DNA of 64,000 bases from Aquila chrysaetos chrysaetos (taxonomy: Eukaryota; Chordata; Aves; Accipitriformes; Accipitridae): contig NC_044030.1 of the NCBI RefSeq assembly GCF_900496995.4, forward strand, positions 76,238,017 through 76,302,016. Direction: 5' to 3'. Shown here piece after piece: positions 23,401 through 35,640 of this stretch (the first letter of the stretch is position 1; the number at the start of each line of letters is the position of its first letter). The position numbers and the translations under genes are program-made. The notes under the pieces were generated by a model. The model did no database searches, had not been told where the DNA came from, and worked only from the letters and a program-made list of their open reading frames with translations.

Positions 23401-26159
23401 GGAGTCCCGTACGTGGGTTTTTGGGGTGTGGAGCCTAGCGTGGGGTTTGGGGGTGCGGGAGTGCAGCGTGGGGTTTGGGGTGTGGAGCCCAGCGTGGGGT
23501 TTGGGGGTGCCGGAGCCCAGCGTGGGGTTTAGGAGTGTGGAGCCCAGTGTGGGGTTTGGGGGAGCGGAAGCCCAGCGTGGGGTTTGGGGGTGTTGCTGCC
23601 CAACGTGGGGATTGGGGGTGCGGTAGCCCAGCGTGGGGTTTTGGGGTGCAGGAGCCCAGCGTGGGGTTTAGGAGTGTGGGAGCCCAGCGTGGGGTTTTGG
23701 GGTGTGGGAGCCCCATACGTGGGTTTTGGGCTATGGAGACCAGCGTGCGGTTTGGGGGTGCGGGGGCCCAGCGTGGGGTTTGAGTTGTGGAGCCCAGCGT
23801 GGGGTTTGGGGGTGCGGGAGCCCAGCGTGGGGTTTTGGGGGGTTGGGGGTGTGGGAGCCCAGCGTGGGGTTTGGGGGGTGCGGGAGCCCAGCGTGGGGTT
23901 TGGGGGGTTGGGGGTGCGGGAGCCCAACGTGAGGTTTGGGGGTGCGGGAGTCCCGTACGTGGGTTTTTGGGTGTGGAGCCCAGCGTGGGGTTTGGGGGTG
24001 CCGGAGCCCAGCATGGGGTTTGGGGGGGTTGGGGGTGTGGGAGCCCAGTGTGGGGTTTGGGGGTGCGGAAGCCCAGCGTGGGGTTTGGGGGGGTTTGGGG
24101 GTGTTGCAGCCCAGCGTGGGGCTTGGGGGTTCGGGAGCCCAGCATGAGTTTTGGGGTGCAGGAGCCCAGCACGTGGTATGGGGGTGCGGGAACCCAGCGT
24201 GGGGTTTAGGAGTGTGGGGAGCCCAGCGTGGGGTTTGGGGTAGCGGGAGCCCAGCGTGGGGTTTGGGGGTGTGGGAGCCCAGCGTGGGATTTGTGGGTGC
24301 GGGAGCCCAGCGTGGGGTTTGGGGGTGTGGAGCCCAGCGTGGGGTTTTGGGGTGTGGGAGCCCAGCGTGAGGTTTAGGAGTGCGGGAGCCCAGCGTGGGG
24401 TTTGGGGGTGCGGGAGCCCAGCGTGGGGTTTTGGGGTGTGGGAGCCCAGCGTGAGGTTTAGGAGTGCAGGAGCCCAGCGTGGGGTTTGGGGGTGCGGGAG
24501 CCCAGCGTGGGGTTTTGGGGTGTGAGAGCCCAGCGTGAGGTTTAGGAGTGCGGGAGCCCAGCGTGGGGTTTGGGGGTGCGGGAGCCCAGCGTGGGGTTTG
24601 GGGGGTGTGGAGCCCAGGGTGGGGTTTGTGGGTGCGGGAGCCCAGCGTGAGGTTTCGGGGTGCAGGAGCCCAACGTCGGGTTTGGGGTGCAGGAGCCCAG
24701 CGTGGGGTTTAGGAGTGCGGGAGCCCAGCGTGGGGTTTGGGGGTGCGGGAGCCCAGCGTGGGGTTTAGGAGTGTGGGAGCCCAGCGTGGGGTTTTGGGGT
24801 GCAGGACCCCAGCGTGGGGTTTAGGAGTGTGGGAGCCCAGCGTGGCGTTTGGGGGAGTGGAAGCCCAGTGTGGGGTTTGGGGGTGTTGCAGCCCAGCGTG
24901 GGGTTTGGGGGTGCGGGAGCCCAGCGTGGGGTTTGGGGGTGCGGGAGCCCAGCGTGGGGTTTGGGGGTGCGGGAGCCCAGCGTGGGGTTTTAGGGGTGTG
25001 GGAGCCCAGCGTGGGGTTTAGGAGTGCGGGAGCCCAGCGTGGGGTTTAGGAGTGCGGGAGCCCAGGGTGGGGTTTTGGGGTGTGGGAGCCCAGCGTGGGG
25101 TTTTGGGGTGTGGGAGCCCACCGTGGGGTTTGGGGGTGCGGGAGCCCAGCGTGGGGTTTACGGGTGCGGGAGCCCAGCGTGGGATTTGGGAGTGCGGGAG
25201 CCCAGCGTGGGATTTGGGGGTGCGGGAGCCCAGCGTGGGGTTTTGGGGTGTGGGAGCCCACCGTGGGGTTTATGGGTGCGGGAGCCCAGCGTGGGTTTTT
25301 AGGGGTGTGGGAGCCCAGCGTGGGGTTTGGGGGTGCGGGAGCCCAGCGTGGGGTTTTGGGGTGTGGAGCCCAGCGTGGGGTTTGGGGGTGTGGGAGCCCA
25401 GCGTGGGGTTTTGGGGTGTGGAGCCCAGCGTGGTGTTTTGGGGTGTGGGAGCCCAGCGTGGGGTTTTAGGGGTGTGGGAGCCCAGCGTGGGGTTTGGGGG
25501 GTTGGGGGGTGTTGCAGCCCAGCGTGGGGTTTGGGGGTGTGGGAGCCCAGCGTGGGGTTTGGGGGTGCGGGAGCCCAGCGTGGGGTTTCGAGTGTGGAAC
25601 CCAGCGTGGGTTTTGGGGGTGCAGGAGCCCAGCGTGGGGTTTGGGGGTGTGGGAGCCCAGCGTGGGGTTTTGGGGTGCAGGAGTCCAGCGTGGGGTTTAG
25701 GAGTGTGGGAGCCCAGCGTGGGATTTGGGGGTGCCGGCGCCCAGTGTGGGGTTTGGGGGAGCGGGAGCCCAGCGTGGGATTTGGGGGTGTTGCAGCCCAG
25801 TGTGGGTTTTAGGAGTGTGGGAGCCCAGCGTGGGGGTTTGGGGGTGCGGGAGCCCAGCGTGGGGTTTGGGGTGTGGGAGCCCAGCGTGGGTTTTGGGGGT
25901 GCGGGAGCCCAGCGTGGGGTTTTAGGGGTGTGGGAGCCCAGCGTGGGGTTTGGGGGTGCGGGAGCCCAGCGTGGGGTTTTGGGATGTGGAGCCCAGCGTG
26001 GGGTTTGGGGGTGTAGGAGCCCAGCGTGGGGTTTAGGAGTGCGGGAGCCCCATACATGGGTTTTGGGGTGTGGAGCCCAGCGTGGGGTTTGGGGTGTGGG
26101 AGCCCAGCGTGAGGTTTGGGGGTGCGGGAGCCCCATACATGGGTTTTGGGGTGTGGAGC

Positions 26160-26960
26160 CTAGCGTGGGGTTTGGGGGTGCGGGAGCCCAGCGTGGGGTT
26201 TGGGGTCTGGAGCCCAGCGTGGGGTTTGGGGGGTGCGGGAGCCCCGTACGGGGTATGGGGGTGCGGAGCCCAGCGTGGGGTTTGAGTTGTGGAGCCCAGC
26301 GTGGTGTTTGCGAGTGTGGGAGCCCAGTGTCGGGTTTGGGGGTGCTGTAGCTTAGCGTGGGGTTTAGGAGTGTGGGAGCCCAGCACGGGGTATGGGGGTG
26401 CGGGAGCCCAGCGTGGGGTTTGGGGTGTGGAGCCCAGCGTGGGGTTTGGGGGTGTGGGAGCCCAGCGTGAGTTTTCGGGGTGCAGGAGCCCAGCGTGGGG
26501 TTTTGGGGTGCAGGAGCCCAGCGTGGGGTTTAGGAGTGTGGGAGCCCAGCGTGAGGTTTGGGGGTGCGGGGAGTCCCGTACGTGGGTTTTTGGGTGTGGA
26601 GCCTAGCGTGGGGTTTGGGGGTGCGGGAGTGCAGCGTGGGGTTTGGGGTGTGGAGCCCAGCGTGGGGTTTGGGGGTGCCGGAGCCCAGCGTGGGGTTTAG
26701 GAGTGTGGAGCCCAGTGTGGGGTTTGGGGGAGCGGAAGCCCAGCGTGGGGTTTGGGGGTGTTGCAGCCCAACGTGGGGTTTGGGGGAGCGGAAGCCCAGC
26801 GTGGGGTTTGGGGGTGTTGCAGCCCAACGTGGGGTTTGGGGGTGCGGTAGCCCAGCGTGGGGTTTTGGGGTGCAGGAGCCCAGCGTGGGGTTTAGGAGTG
26901 TGGGAGCCCAGCGTGGGGTTTTGGGGTGTGGGAGCCCCATACGTGGGTTTTGGGCTATGG
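26160..26960. repeat. Higher-order block, copy 1 of a long-range duplication in the array
   Basis: It contains the rare strings GGGGTCTGGAGCCC (near 26203), CGTACGGGGTATGG, TTTGAGTTGTGGAGCC, GGTGCTGTAGCTTAGCG (near 26342) and GGGCTATGGAGACCAGCG (near 26952), in an order shared with 34890-35640. The constant offset is about 8736 bp over the first half. Confidence 0.85.
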
Positions 26961-29900
26961 AGACCAGCGTGCGGTTTGGGGGTGCGGGGGCCCAGCGTGG
27001 GGGTTTTGGGGTGTGGAGCCCAGCGTGGGGTTTGGGGGTGCCGGAGCCCAGCGTGCGGTTTAGGAGTGTGGGAGCCCAACGTGAGGTTTGGGGGTGCGGG
27101 AGTCCCGTACGTGGGTTTTTGGGTGTGGAGCCCAGCGTGGGGTTTGGGGGGTGCCGGAGCCCAGCGTGGGGTTTGGGGGGTTGGGGGTGTTGCAGCCCAG
27201 CGTGGGGCTTGGGGGTTCGGGAGCCCAGCATGAGTTTTGGGTTGCAGGAGCCCAGCACATGGTATGGGGGTGCGGGAACCCAGCGTGGGGTTTAGGAGTG
27301 TGGGAGCCCAGCGTGGGGTTTGGGGGTGCGGGAGCCCAGCGTGGGGTTTAGGAGTGTGGGAGCCCAGCGTGGGGTTTGGGGGTGCGGGAGCCCAGCGTGG
27401 GGTTTTGGAGTGTGGGAGCCCAGCGTGGGGTTTTGGGGTGCAGGACCCCAGCGTGGGGTTTAGGAGTGTGGGAGCCCAGCGTGGCGTTTGGGGGAGCGGA
27501 AGCCCAGTGTGGGGGTTTTGGGGGTGTTGCAGCCCAGCGTGGGGTTTGGGGGTTCGAGAGCCCAGCGTGAGTTTTGGGGTGCAGGAGCCCAGCGTGGGGT
27601 TTAGGAGTGCGGGAGCCCAGCGTGGGGTTTGGGGTGTGGAAGCCCAGCGTGAGGTTTTAGGAGTGCAGGAGCCCAGCGTGGGGTTTGGGGGTGTGGAGCC
27701 CAGCGTGGGGTTTTGGGGTGTGAGAGCCCAGCGTGAGGTTTAGGAGTGGGGGAGCCCAGCGTGGGGTTTGGGGGTGCGGGAGCCCAGCGTGGGGTTTGGG
27801 GGTGTGGAGCCCACTGTGGGGTTCGTGGGTGCGGGAGCCCAGCGTGGGGTTTGGGGGTGTGGGAGCCCAGCGTGAGTTTTCGGGGTGCAGGAGCCCAGCG
27901 TGGGGTTTTGGGGTGCAGGAGCCCAGCGTGGGGTTTAGGAGTGTGGGAGCCCAGCGTGGGGTTTGGGGGGTGCGGGAGTGCAGCGTGGGGTTTGGGGTGT
28001 GGAGCCCAGCGTGGGGTTTGGGGGTGCCGGAGCCCAGCGTGGGGTTTAGGAGTGTGGAGCCCAGTGTGGGGTTTGGGGGAGCGGAAGCCCAGCGTGGGGT
28101 TTGGGGGTGTTGCAGCCCAACGTGGGGTTTAGGGGAGCGGAAGCCCAGCGTGGGGTTTGGGGGTGTTGCAGCCCAACGTGGGGTTTGGGGGTGCGGGAGC
28201 CCAGCGTGGGGTTTTGGGGTGCAGGAGCCCAGCGTGGGGTTTAGGAGTGTGGGAGCCCAGCGTGGGGTTTGGGTGTGTGGGAGCCCCATACGTGGGTTTT
28301 GGGCTATGGAGACCAGCGTGCGGTTTGGGGGTGCGGGGGCCCAGCGTGGGGTTTGAGTTGTGGAGCCCAGCGTGGGGTTTGGGGGTGCGGGAGCCCAGCG
28401 TGGGGTTTGGGGGGGTTTGGGGGTGTGGGAGCCCAGCGTGGGGTTTGGGGGTGCGGGAGCCCAGCGTGGGGTTTAGGAGTGTGGGAGCCCAACGTGAGGT
28501 TTGGGGGTGCGGGAGTCCCGTACGTGGGTTTTTGGGTGTGGAGCCCAGCGTGGGGTTTGGGGGTGCCGGAGCCCAGCGTGGGGTTTGGGGGGTTGGGGGT
28601 GTTGCAGCCCAGCGTGGGGCTTGGGGGTTCGGGAGCCCAGCATGAGTTTTGGGGTGCAGGAGCCCAGCACATGGTATGGGGGTGCGGGAACCCAGCGTGG
28701 GGTTTAGGAGTGTGGGAGCCCAGCGTGGGGTTTGGGGGTGCGGGAGCCCAGCGTGGGGTTTAGGAGTGTGGGAGCCCAGCGTGGGGTTTTGGGGTGCAGG
28801 ACCCCAGCGTGGGGTATAGGAGTGTGGGAGCCCAGCGTGGCGTTTGGGGGAGCGGAAGCCCAGCGTGGGGTTTGGGGGTGTTGCAGCCCAGCGTGGGGTT
28901 TGGGGGTTCGAGAGCCCAGCGTGAGTTTTGGGGTGCAGGAGCCCAGCGTGGGGTTTAGGAGTGCGGGAGCCCAGCGTGGGGTTTGGGGTGTGGAAGCCCA
29001 GCGTGGGGTTTGGAGTGTGGAAGCCCAGCGTGGGATTTGTGGGTGCGGGAGCCCAGCGTGGGGTTTGGGGGTGTGGAGCCCAGCGTGGGGTTTTGGGGTG
29101 TGGGGAGCCCAGCGTGGGGTTTAGGAGTGCGGGAGCCCAGCGTGGGGTTTGTGGGTGCGGGAGCCCAGCGTGGGGTTTTGGGGTGTGGGAGCCCAGCGTG
29201 AGGTTTAGGAGTGCAGGAGCCCAGCGTGGGGTTTGGGGGGTGTGGAGCCCAGCGTGGGGTTTTGGGGTGTGAGAGCCCAGCGTGAGGTTTAGGAGTGCGG
29301 GAGCCCAGCGTGGGGTTTGGGGGTGCGGGAGCCCAGCGTGGGGTTTGGGGGTGTGGAGCCCACTGTGGGGTTTGTGGGTGCGGGAGCCCAGCGTGAGGTT
29401 TCGGGGTGCAGGAGTCCAACGTCGGGTTTGGGGTGCGGGAGCCCAGCGTGGGGTTTAGGAGTGCAGGAGCCCAGCGTGGGGTTTAGGAGTGCGGGAGCCC
29501 AGCGTGGGGTTTGGGGGTGCGGGAGCCCAGCGTGGGGTTTAGGAGTGTGGGAGCCCAGCGTGGCGTTTGGGGGAGCGGAAGCCCACTGTGGGGTTGGGGG
29601 TGCGGGAGCCCAGCGTGGGGTTTGGGGGGGTCGGGAGCCCAGCGTGGGGTTTGGGGGTGCGGGAGCCCAGCGTGGGGTTTGGGGGTGCGGGAGCCCAGCG
29701 TGGGGTTTGGGGGTGCGGAAGCCCAGCGTGGGGGTTTGGGGGTGCGGGAGCCCAGCGTGGGGTTTTAGGGGTGTGGGAGCCCAGCGTGGGGTTTAGGAGT
29801 GCGGGAGCCCAGCGTGAGGTTTAGGAGTGCGGGAGCCCAGCGTGGGATTTGGGGGTGCGGGAGCCCAGCGTGGGGTTTTGGGGTGTGGGAGCCCAGTGTG

Positions 29901-32900
29901 AGGTTTAGGAGTGCGGGAGCCCAGCGTGGGATTTGGGGGTGCGGGAGCCCAGCGTGGGATTTGGGGGTGCGGGAGCCCAGCGTGGGGTTTTGGGGTGTGG
30001 GAGCCCACCGTGGGGTTTGTGGGTGCGGGAGCCCAGCGTGGGGTTTACGGGTGCGGGAGCCCAGCGTGGGGTTTGGGGGTGCGGGAGCCCAGCGTGGGGT
30101 TTGGGGGTGCGGGAGCCCAGCGTGGGGTTTGGGGGGTCGGGAGCCCAGCGTGGGGTTTGGGGGTGCGGGAGCCCAGCGTGGGGTTTGGGGGTGCGGGAGC
30201 CCAGCGTGGGGTTTGGGGGGTGCGGGAGCCCAGCGTGGGGTTTGGGGGTGCGGGAGCCCAGCGTGGGGTTTTAGGGGTGTGGGAGCCCAGCGTGGGGTTT
30301 AGGAGTGCGGGAGCCCAGCGTGAGGTTTAGGAGTGCGGGAGCCCAGCGTGGGGTTTGGGGGTGCGGGAGCCCAGCGTGGGGTTTTGGGGTGCGGGAGCCC
30401 AGCGTGGGGTTTTGGGGTGTGGGAGCCCAGCGTGAGGTTTAGGAGTGCGGGAGCCCAGCGTGGGGTTTTGGGGGTGTGGGAGCCCAGCGTGGGGTTTAGG
30501 AGTGCGGGAGCCCAGCGTGGGGTTTGGGGGTGCGGGAGCCCAGCGTGGGGTTTGGGGGTGCGGGAGCCCAGCGTGGGGTTTGGGGTGTGGGAGCCCAGCG
30601 TGGGGTTTGTGGGTGCGGGATTCCAGCGTGGGGTTTGGAGTGTGAAAGCCCAGCGTGGGCTTTGGGGGTGCAGGAGCCCAGCGTGGGGTTTAGGAGTGTG
30701 GGAGCCCAGCGTGGGGTTTGGGGGTGCGGGAGCCCAGCGTGGGTTTTTAGGGGTGTGGGAGCCCAGCGTGGGGTTTGGGGGTGCGGGAGCCCAGCGTGGG
30801 GTTTTGGGGTGTGGAGCCCAGCGTGGGGTTTGGGGGTGCGGGAGCCCAGCGTGGGGTTTTAGGGGTGCTGGAGCCCAGCGTGGGGTTTGGGGGGTTGGGG
30901 GTGTTGCAGCCCAGCGTGGGGTTTGGGGGTGCGGGAGCCCAGCGTGAGGTTTTGGGGTGCAGGAGTCCAGCGTGGGGTTTAGGAGTGTGGGAGCCCAGCG
31001 TGGGGTTTGGGGGTGCCGGCGCCCAGTGTGGGGTTTGGGGGAGCGGGAGCCCAGCGTGGGATTTGGGGGTGTGGAGCCCAGCGTGGGGTTTAGGAGTGTG
31101 GGGAGCCCAGCGTGGGGTTTGGGGGGTGCGGGAGCCCAGCGTGGGGTTTGGGGTGTGGGAGCCCAGCGTGGGGTTTGGGGGTGCGGGAGCCCAGCGTGGG
31201 GTTTTAGGGGTGTGGGAGCCCAGCGTGAGGTTTAGGAGTGCAGGAGCCCAGCGTGGGGTTTTGGGGGTGTGGGAGCCCAGCGTGGGGTTTGGGGGTGTGG
31301 AGCCCAGCGTGGGGTTTTGGGGGTGTGAGAGCCCAGCGTGAGGTTTAGGAGTGCGGGAGCCCAGCGTGGGGTTGGGGGGTGCGGGATCCCAGCGTGGGGT
31401 TTGGGGGGTGTGGAGCCCACTGTGGGGTTTGTGGGTGCGGGAGCCCAGCGTGAGGTTTCGGGGTGCAGGAGTCCAACGTCGGGTTTGGGGTGCAGGAGCC
31501 CAGCGTGCGGTTTAGGAGTGCGGGAGCCCAGCGTGGGGTTTAGGAGTGCGGGAGCCCAGCGTGGGGTTTGGGGGTGCGGGAGCCCAGCGTGGGTTTAGGA
31601 GTGTGGGAGCCCAGCGTGGGGTTTTGGGGTGCAGGACCCCAGCGTGGGGTTTAGGAGTGTGGGAGCCCAGCGTGGCGTTTGGGGGAGCCGAAGCCCACTG
31701 TGGGGTTTGGGGGTGCGGGAGCCCAGCGTGGGGTTTGGGGGGTCGGGAGCCCAGCGTGGGGTTTGGGGGTGCGGGAGCCCAGCGTGGGGGTTTTGGGGGT
31801 GTGGGAGCCCAGCGTGAGGTTTAGGAGTGCAGGAGCCCAGCGTGGGGTTTGGGGGTGTGGAGCCCAGCGTGGGGTTTTGGGGTGTGAGAGCCCAGCGTGA
31901 GGTTTAGGAGTGCGGGAGCCCAGCGTGGGGTTTGGGGGTGCGGGAGCCCAGCGTGGGGTTTGGGGGTGTGGAGCCCACTGTGGGGTTTGTGGGTGCGGGA
32001 GCCCAGCGTGAGGTTTCGGGGTGCAGGAGTCCAACGTCGGGTTTGGGGTGCAGGAGCCCAGCGTGCGGTTTAGGAGTGCGGGAGCCCAGCGTGGGGTTTA
32101 GGAGTGCGGGAGCCCAGCGTGGGGTTTGGGGGTGCGGGAGCCCAGCGTGGGTTTAGGAGTGTGGGAGCCCAGCGTGGGGTTTTGGGGTGCAGGACCCCAG
32201 CGTGGGGTTTAGGAGTGTGGGAGCCCAGCGTGGCGTTTGGGGGAGCGGAAGCCCACTGTGGGGTTTGGGGGTGCGGGAGCCCAGCGTGGGGTTTGGGGGG
32301 GTCGGGAGCCCAGCGTGGGGTTTGGGGGTGCGGGAGCCCAGCGTGGGGTTTGGGGGTGCGGGAGCCCAGCGTGGGGTTTGGGGGTGCGGGAGCCCAGCGT
32401 GGGGTTTGGGGGTGCGGGAGCCCAGCGTGGGGTTTTAGGGGTGTGGGGAGCCCAGCGTGGGGTTTAGGAGTGCGGGAGCCCAGCGTGAGGTTTAGGAGTG
32501 CGGGAGCCCAGCGTGGGATTTGGGGGGTGCGGGAGCCCAGCGTGGGGTTTGGGGGTGTGGGAGCCCAGCGTGGGGTTTAGGAGTGCGGGAGCCCAGCGTG
32601 GGATTAGGGGGTTCGAGAGCCCAGCGTGGGGTTTGGGGGTGCCGGAGCCCAGCGTGGGGTTAAGGGGTGCGGGAGCCCAGCGTGGGGTTTACGGGTGCGG
32701 GAGCCCAGCGTGGGATTTGGGAGTGCGGGAGCCCAGCGTGGGTTTGGGGGTGCGGGAGCCCAGCGTGGGGTTTGGGGGGTCGGGAGCCCAGCGTGGGGTT
32801 TGGGGGTGCGGGAGCCCAGCGTGGGGTTTGGGGGTGCGGGAGCCCAGCGTGGGGTTTGGGGGTGCGGGAGCCCAGCGTGGGGTTTGGGGGTGCGGGAGCC

Positions 32901-34889
32901 CAGCGTGGGGTTTTAGGGGTGTGGGAGCCCAGCGTGGGGTTTAGGAGTGCGGGAGCCCAGCGTGGGGTTTAGGAGTGCGGGAGCCCAGCGTGGGATTTGG
33001 GGGTGCGGGAGCCCAGCGTGGGGTTTTGGGGTGTGGGAGCCCAGCGTGAGGTTTAGGAGTGCGGGAGCCCAGCGTGGGGTTTGGGGGTGCGGGAGCCCAG
33101 CGTGGGGTTTTGGGGTGCGGGAGCCCAGCGTGGGGTTTGGGGGTGCGGGAGCCCAGCGTGGGGTTTTGGGGTGTGGGAGCCCACCGTGGGGTTTGTGGGC
33201 GCGGGAGCCCAGCGTGGGGTTTACGGGTGCGGGAGCCCAGCGTGGGTTTTGGGGGTGCGGGAGCCCAGCGTGGGTTTTGGGGGTGCGGGAGCCCAGCGTG
33301 GGGTTTGGGGGGGTCGGGAGCCCAGCGTGGGGTTTGGGGGGTGCGGGAGCCCAGCGTGGGGTTTGGGGGTGCGGGAGCCCAGCGTCGGGTTTGGGGGTGC
33401 GGGAGCCCAGCATCGGGTTTGGGGGTGCGGGAGCCCAGCGTGGGGTTTTAGGGGTGTGGGAGCCCAGCGTGGGGTTTAGGAGTGCGGGAGCCCAGCGTGG
33501 GGTTTGGGGGTGCGGGAGCCCAGCGTGGGGTTTTGGGGGTGTGGGAGCCCAGCGTGGGGTTTAGGAGTGCGGGAGCCCAGCGTGAGGTTTCGGGGTGCAG
33601 GAGTCCAACGTCGGGTTTGGGGTGCAGGAGCCCAGCGTGGGGTTTGGAGTGTGGGAGCCCAGCGTGGGGTTTAGGAGTGCGGGAGCCCAGCGTGGGGTTT
33701 GGGGGTGCGGGAGACCAGCGTGGGGTTTGGGGGTGCGGGAGCCCAGCGTGGGGTTTGGGGGGTGCGGGAGCCCAGCGTGGGGTTTGGGGGTGCGGGAGCC
33801 CAGCGTGGGGTTTTAGGGGTGTGGGAGCCCAGCGTGGGGTTTAGGAGTGCGGGAGCCCAGCGTGGGGTTTGGGGGTGCGGGAGCCCAGCGTGGGGTTTGG
33901 GGGTGCGGGAGCCCAGCGTGGGGTTTGGGGTGTGGGAGCCCAGCGTGGGGTTTGGGGGGTGCGGGAGCCCAGCGTGGGGTTTGGGGTGTGGAGCCCAGCG
34001 TGGGGTTTGTGGGGTGCGGGATTCCAGCGTGGGGTTTGGAGTGTGAAAGCCCAGCGTGGGCTTTGGGGGTGCAGGAGCCCAGCGTGGGGTTTAGGAGTGT
34101 GGGAGCCCAGCGTGGGGTTTGGGGGTGCGGGAGCCCAGTGTGGGGTTTTTAGGGGTGTGGGAGCCCAGCGTGGGGTTTGGGGGTGCGGGAGCCCAGCGTG
34201 GGGTTTTGGGGTGTGGAGCCCAGCGTGGGGTTTGGGGGTGTGGGAGCCCAGCGTGGGGTTTTAGGGGTGTGGGAGCCCAGCGTGGGGTTTGGGGGGTTGG
34301 GGGTGTTGCAGCCCATCGTGGGGTTTGGGGGTGTGGGAGCCCAGCGTGGGGTTTGGGGGTGCGGGAGCCCAGTGTGGGGTTTCGAGTGTGGAACCCAGCG
34401 TGGGTTTGGGGGTGCGGGAGCCCAGCGTGGGGTTTGGGGGTGTGGGAGCCCAGCGTGAGGTTTTGGGGTGCAGGAGTCCAGCGTGGGGTTTAGGAGTGTG
34501 GGAGCCCAGCGTGGGGTTTGGGGGTGCCGGCGCCCAGTGTGGGGTTTGGGGGAGCGGGAGCCCAGCGTGGGATTTGGGGGTGTTGCAGCCCAGTGTGGGT
34601 TTTAGGAGTGTGGGAGCCCAGCGTGGGGTTTGGGGGTGCGGGAGCCCAGCGTGGGGTTTGGGGTGTGGGAGCCCAGCGTGGGGTTTGGGGGTGCGGGAGC
34701 CCAGCGTGGGGTTTTAGGGGTGTGGGAGCCCAGCGTGGGGTTTGGGGGTGCGGGAGCCCAGCGTGGGGTTTTGGGATGTGGAGCCCAGCGTGGGGTTTGG
34801 GGGTGTAGGAGCCCAGCGTGGGGTTTAGGAGTGCGGGAGCCCAGCGTGGGGTTTGGGGGTGCGGGAGCCCCATACGTGGGTTTTGGGGT

Positions 34890-35640
34890 GTGGAGCCTAG
34901 CGTGGGGTTTGGGGGTGCGGGAGCCCAGCGTGGGGTTTGGGGTCTGGAGCCCAGCGTGGGGTTTGGGGGTGCGGGAGCCCCGTACGGGGTATGGGGGTGC
35001 GGAGCCCAGCGTGGGGTTTGAGTTGTGGAGCCCAGCGTGGTGTTTGCGAGTGTGGGAGCCCAGTGTCGGGTTTGGGGGTGCTGTAGCTTAGCGTGGGGTT
35101 TAGGAGTGTGGGAGCCCAGCACGGGGTATGGGGGGTGCGGGAGCCCAGCGTGGGGTTTGGGGTGTGGAGCCCAGCGTGGGGTTTGGGGGTGTGGGAGCCC
35201 AGCGTGAGTTTTCGGGGTGCAGGAGCCCAGCGTGGGGTTTTGGGGTGCAGGAGCCCAGCGTGGGGGTTTAGGAGTGTGGGAGCCCAGCGTGAGGTTTGGG
35301 GGTGCGGGAGTCCCGTACGTGGGTTTTTGGGTGTGGAGCCTAGCGTGGGGTTTGGGGGTGCGGGAGTGCAGCGTGGGGTTTGGGGTGTGGAGCCCAGCGT
35401 GGGGTTTGGGGGTGCCGGAGCCCAGCGTGGGGTTTGGGGGTGTTGCAGCCCAACGTGGGGTTTGGGGGAGCGGAAGCCCAGCGTGGGGTTTGGGGGTGTT
35501 GCAGCCCAACGTGGGGTTTGGGGGTGCGGTAGCCCAGCGTGGGGTTTTGGGGTGCAGGAGCCCAGCGTGGGGTTTAGGAGTGTGGGAGCCCAGCGTGGGG
35601 TTTTGGGGTGTGGGAGCCCCATACGTGGGTTTTGGGCTAT
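34890..35640. repeat. Higher-order block, copy 2 of a long-range duplication in the array
   Basis: Same ordered set of rare unit variants as 26160-26960. The offset falls from about 8736 to about 8682 bp at the right end, which means roughly two units were lost or gained inside one copy. Confidence 0.85.
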
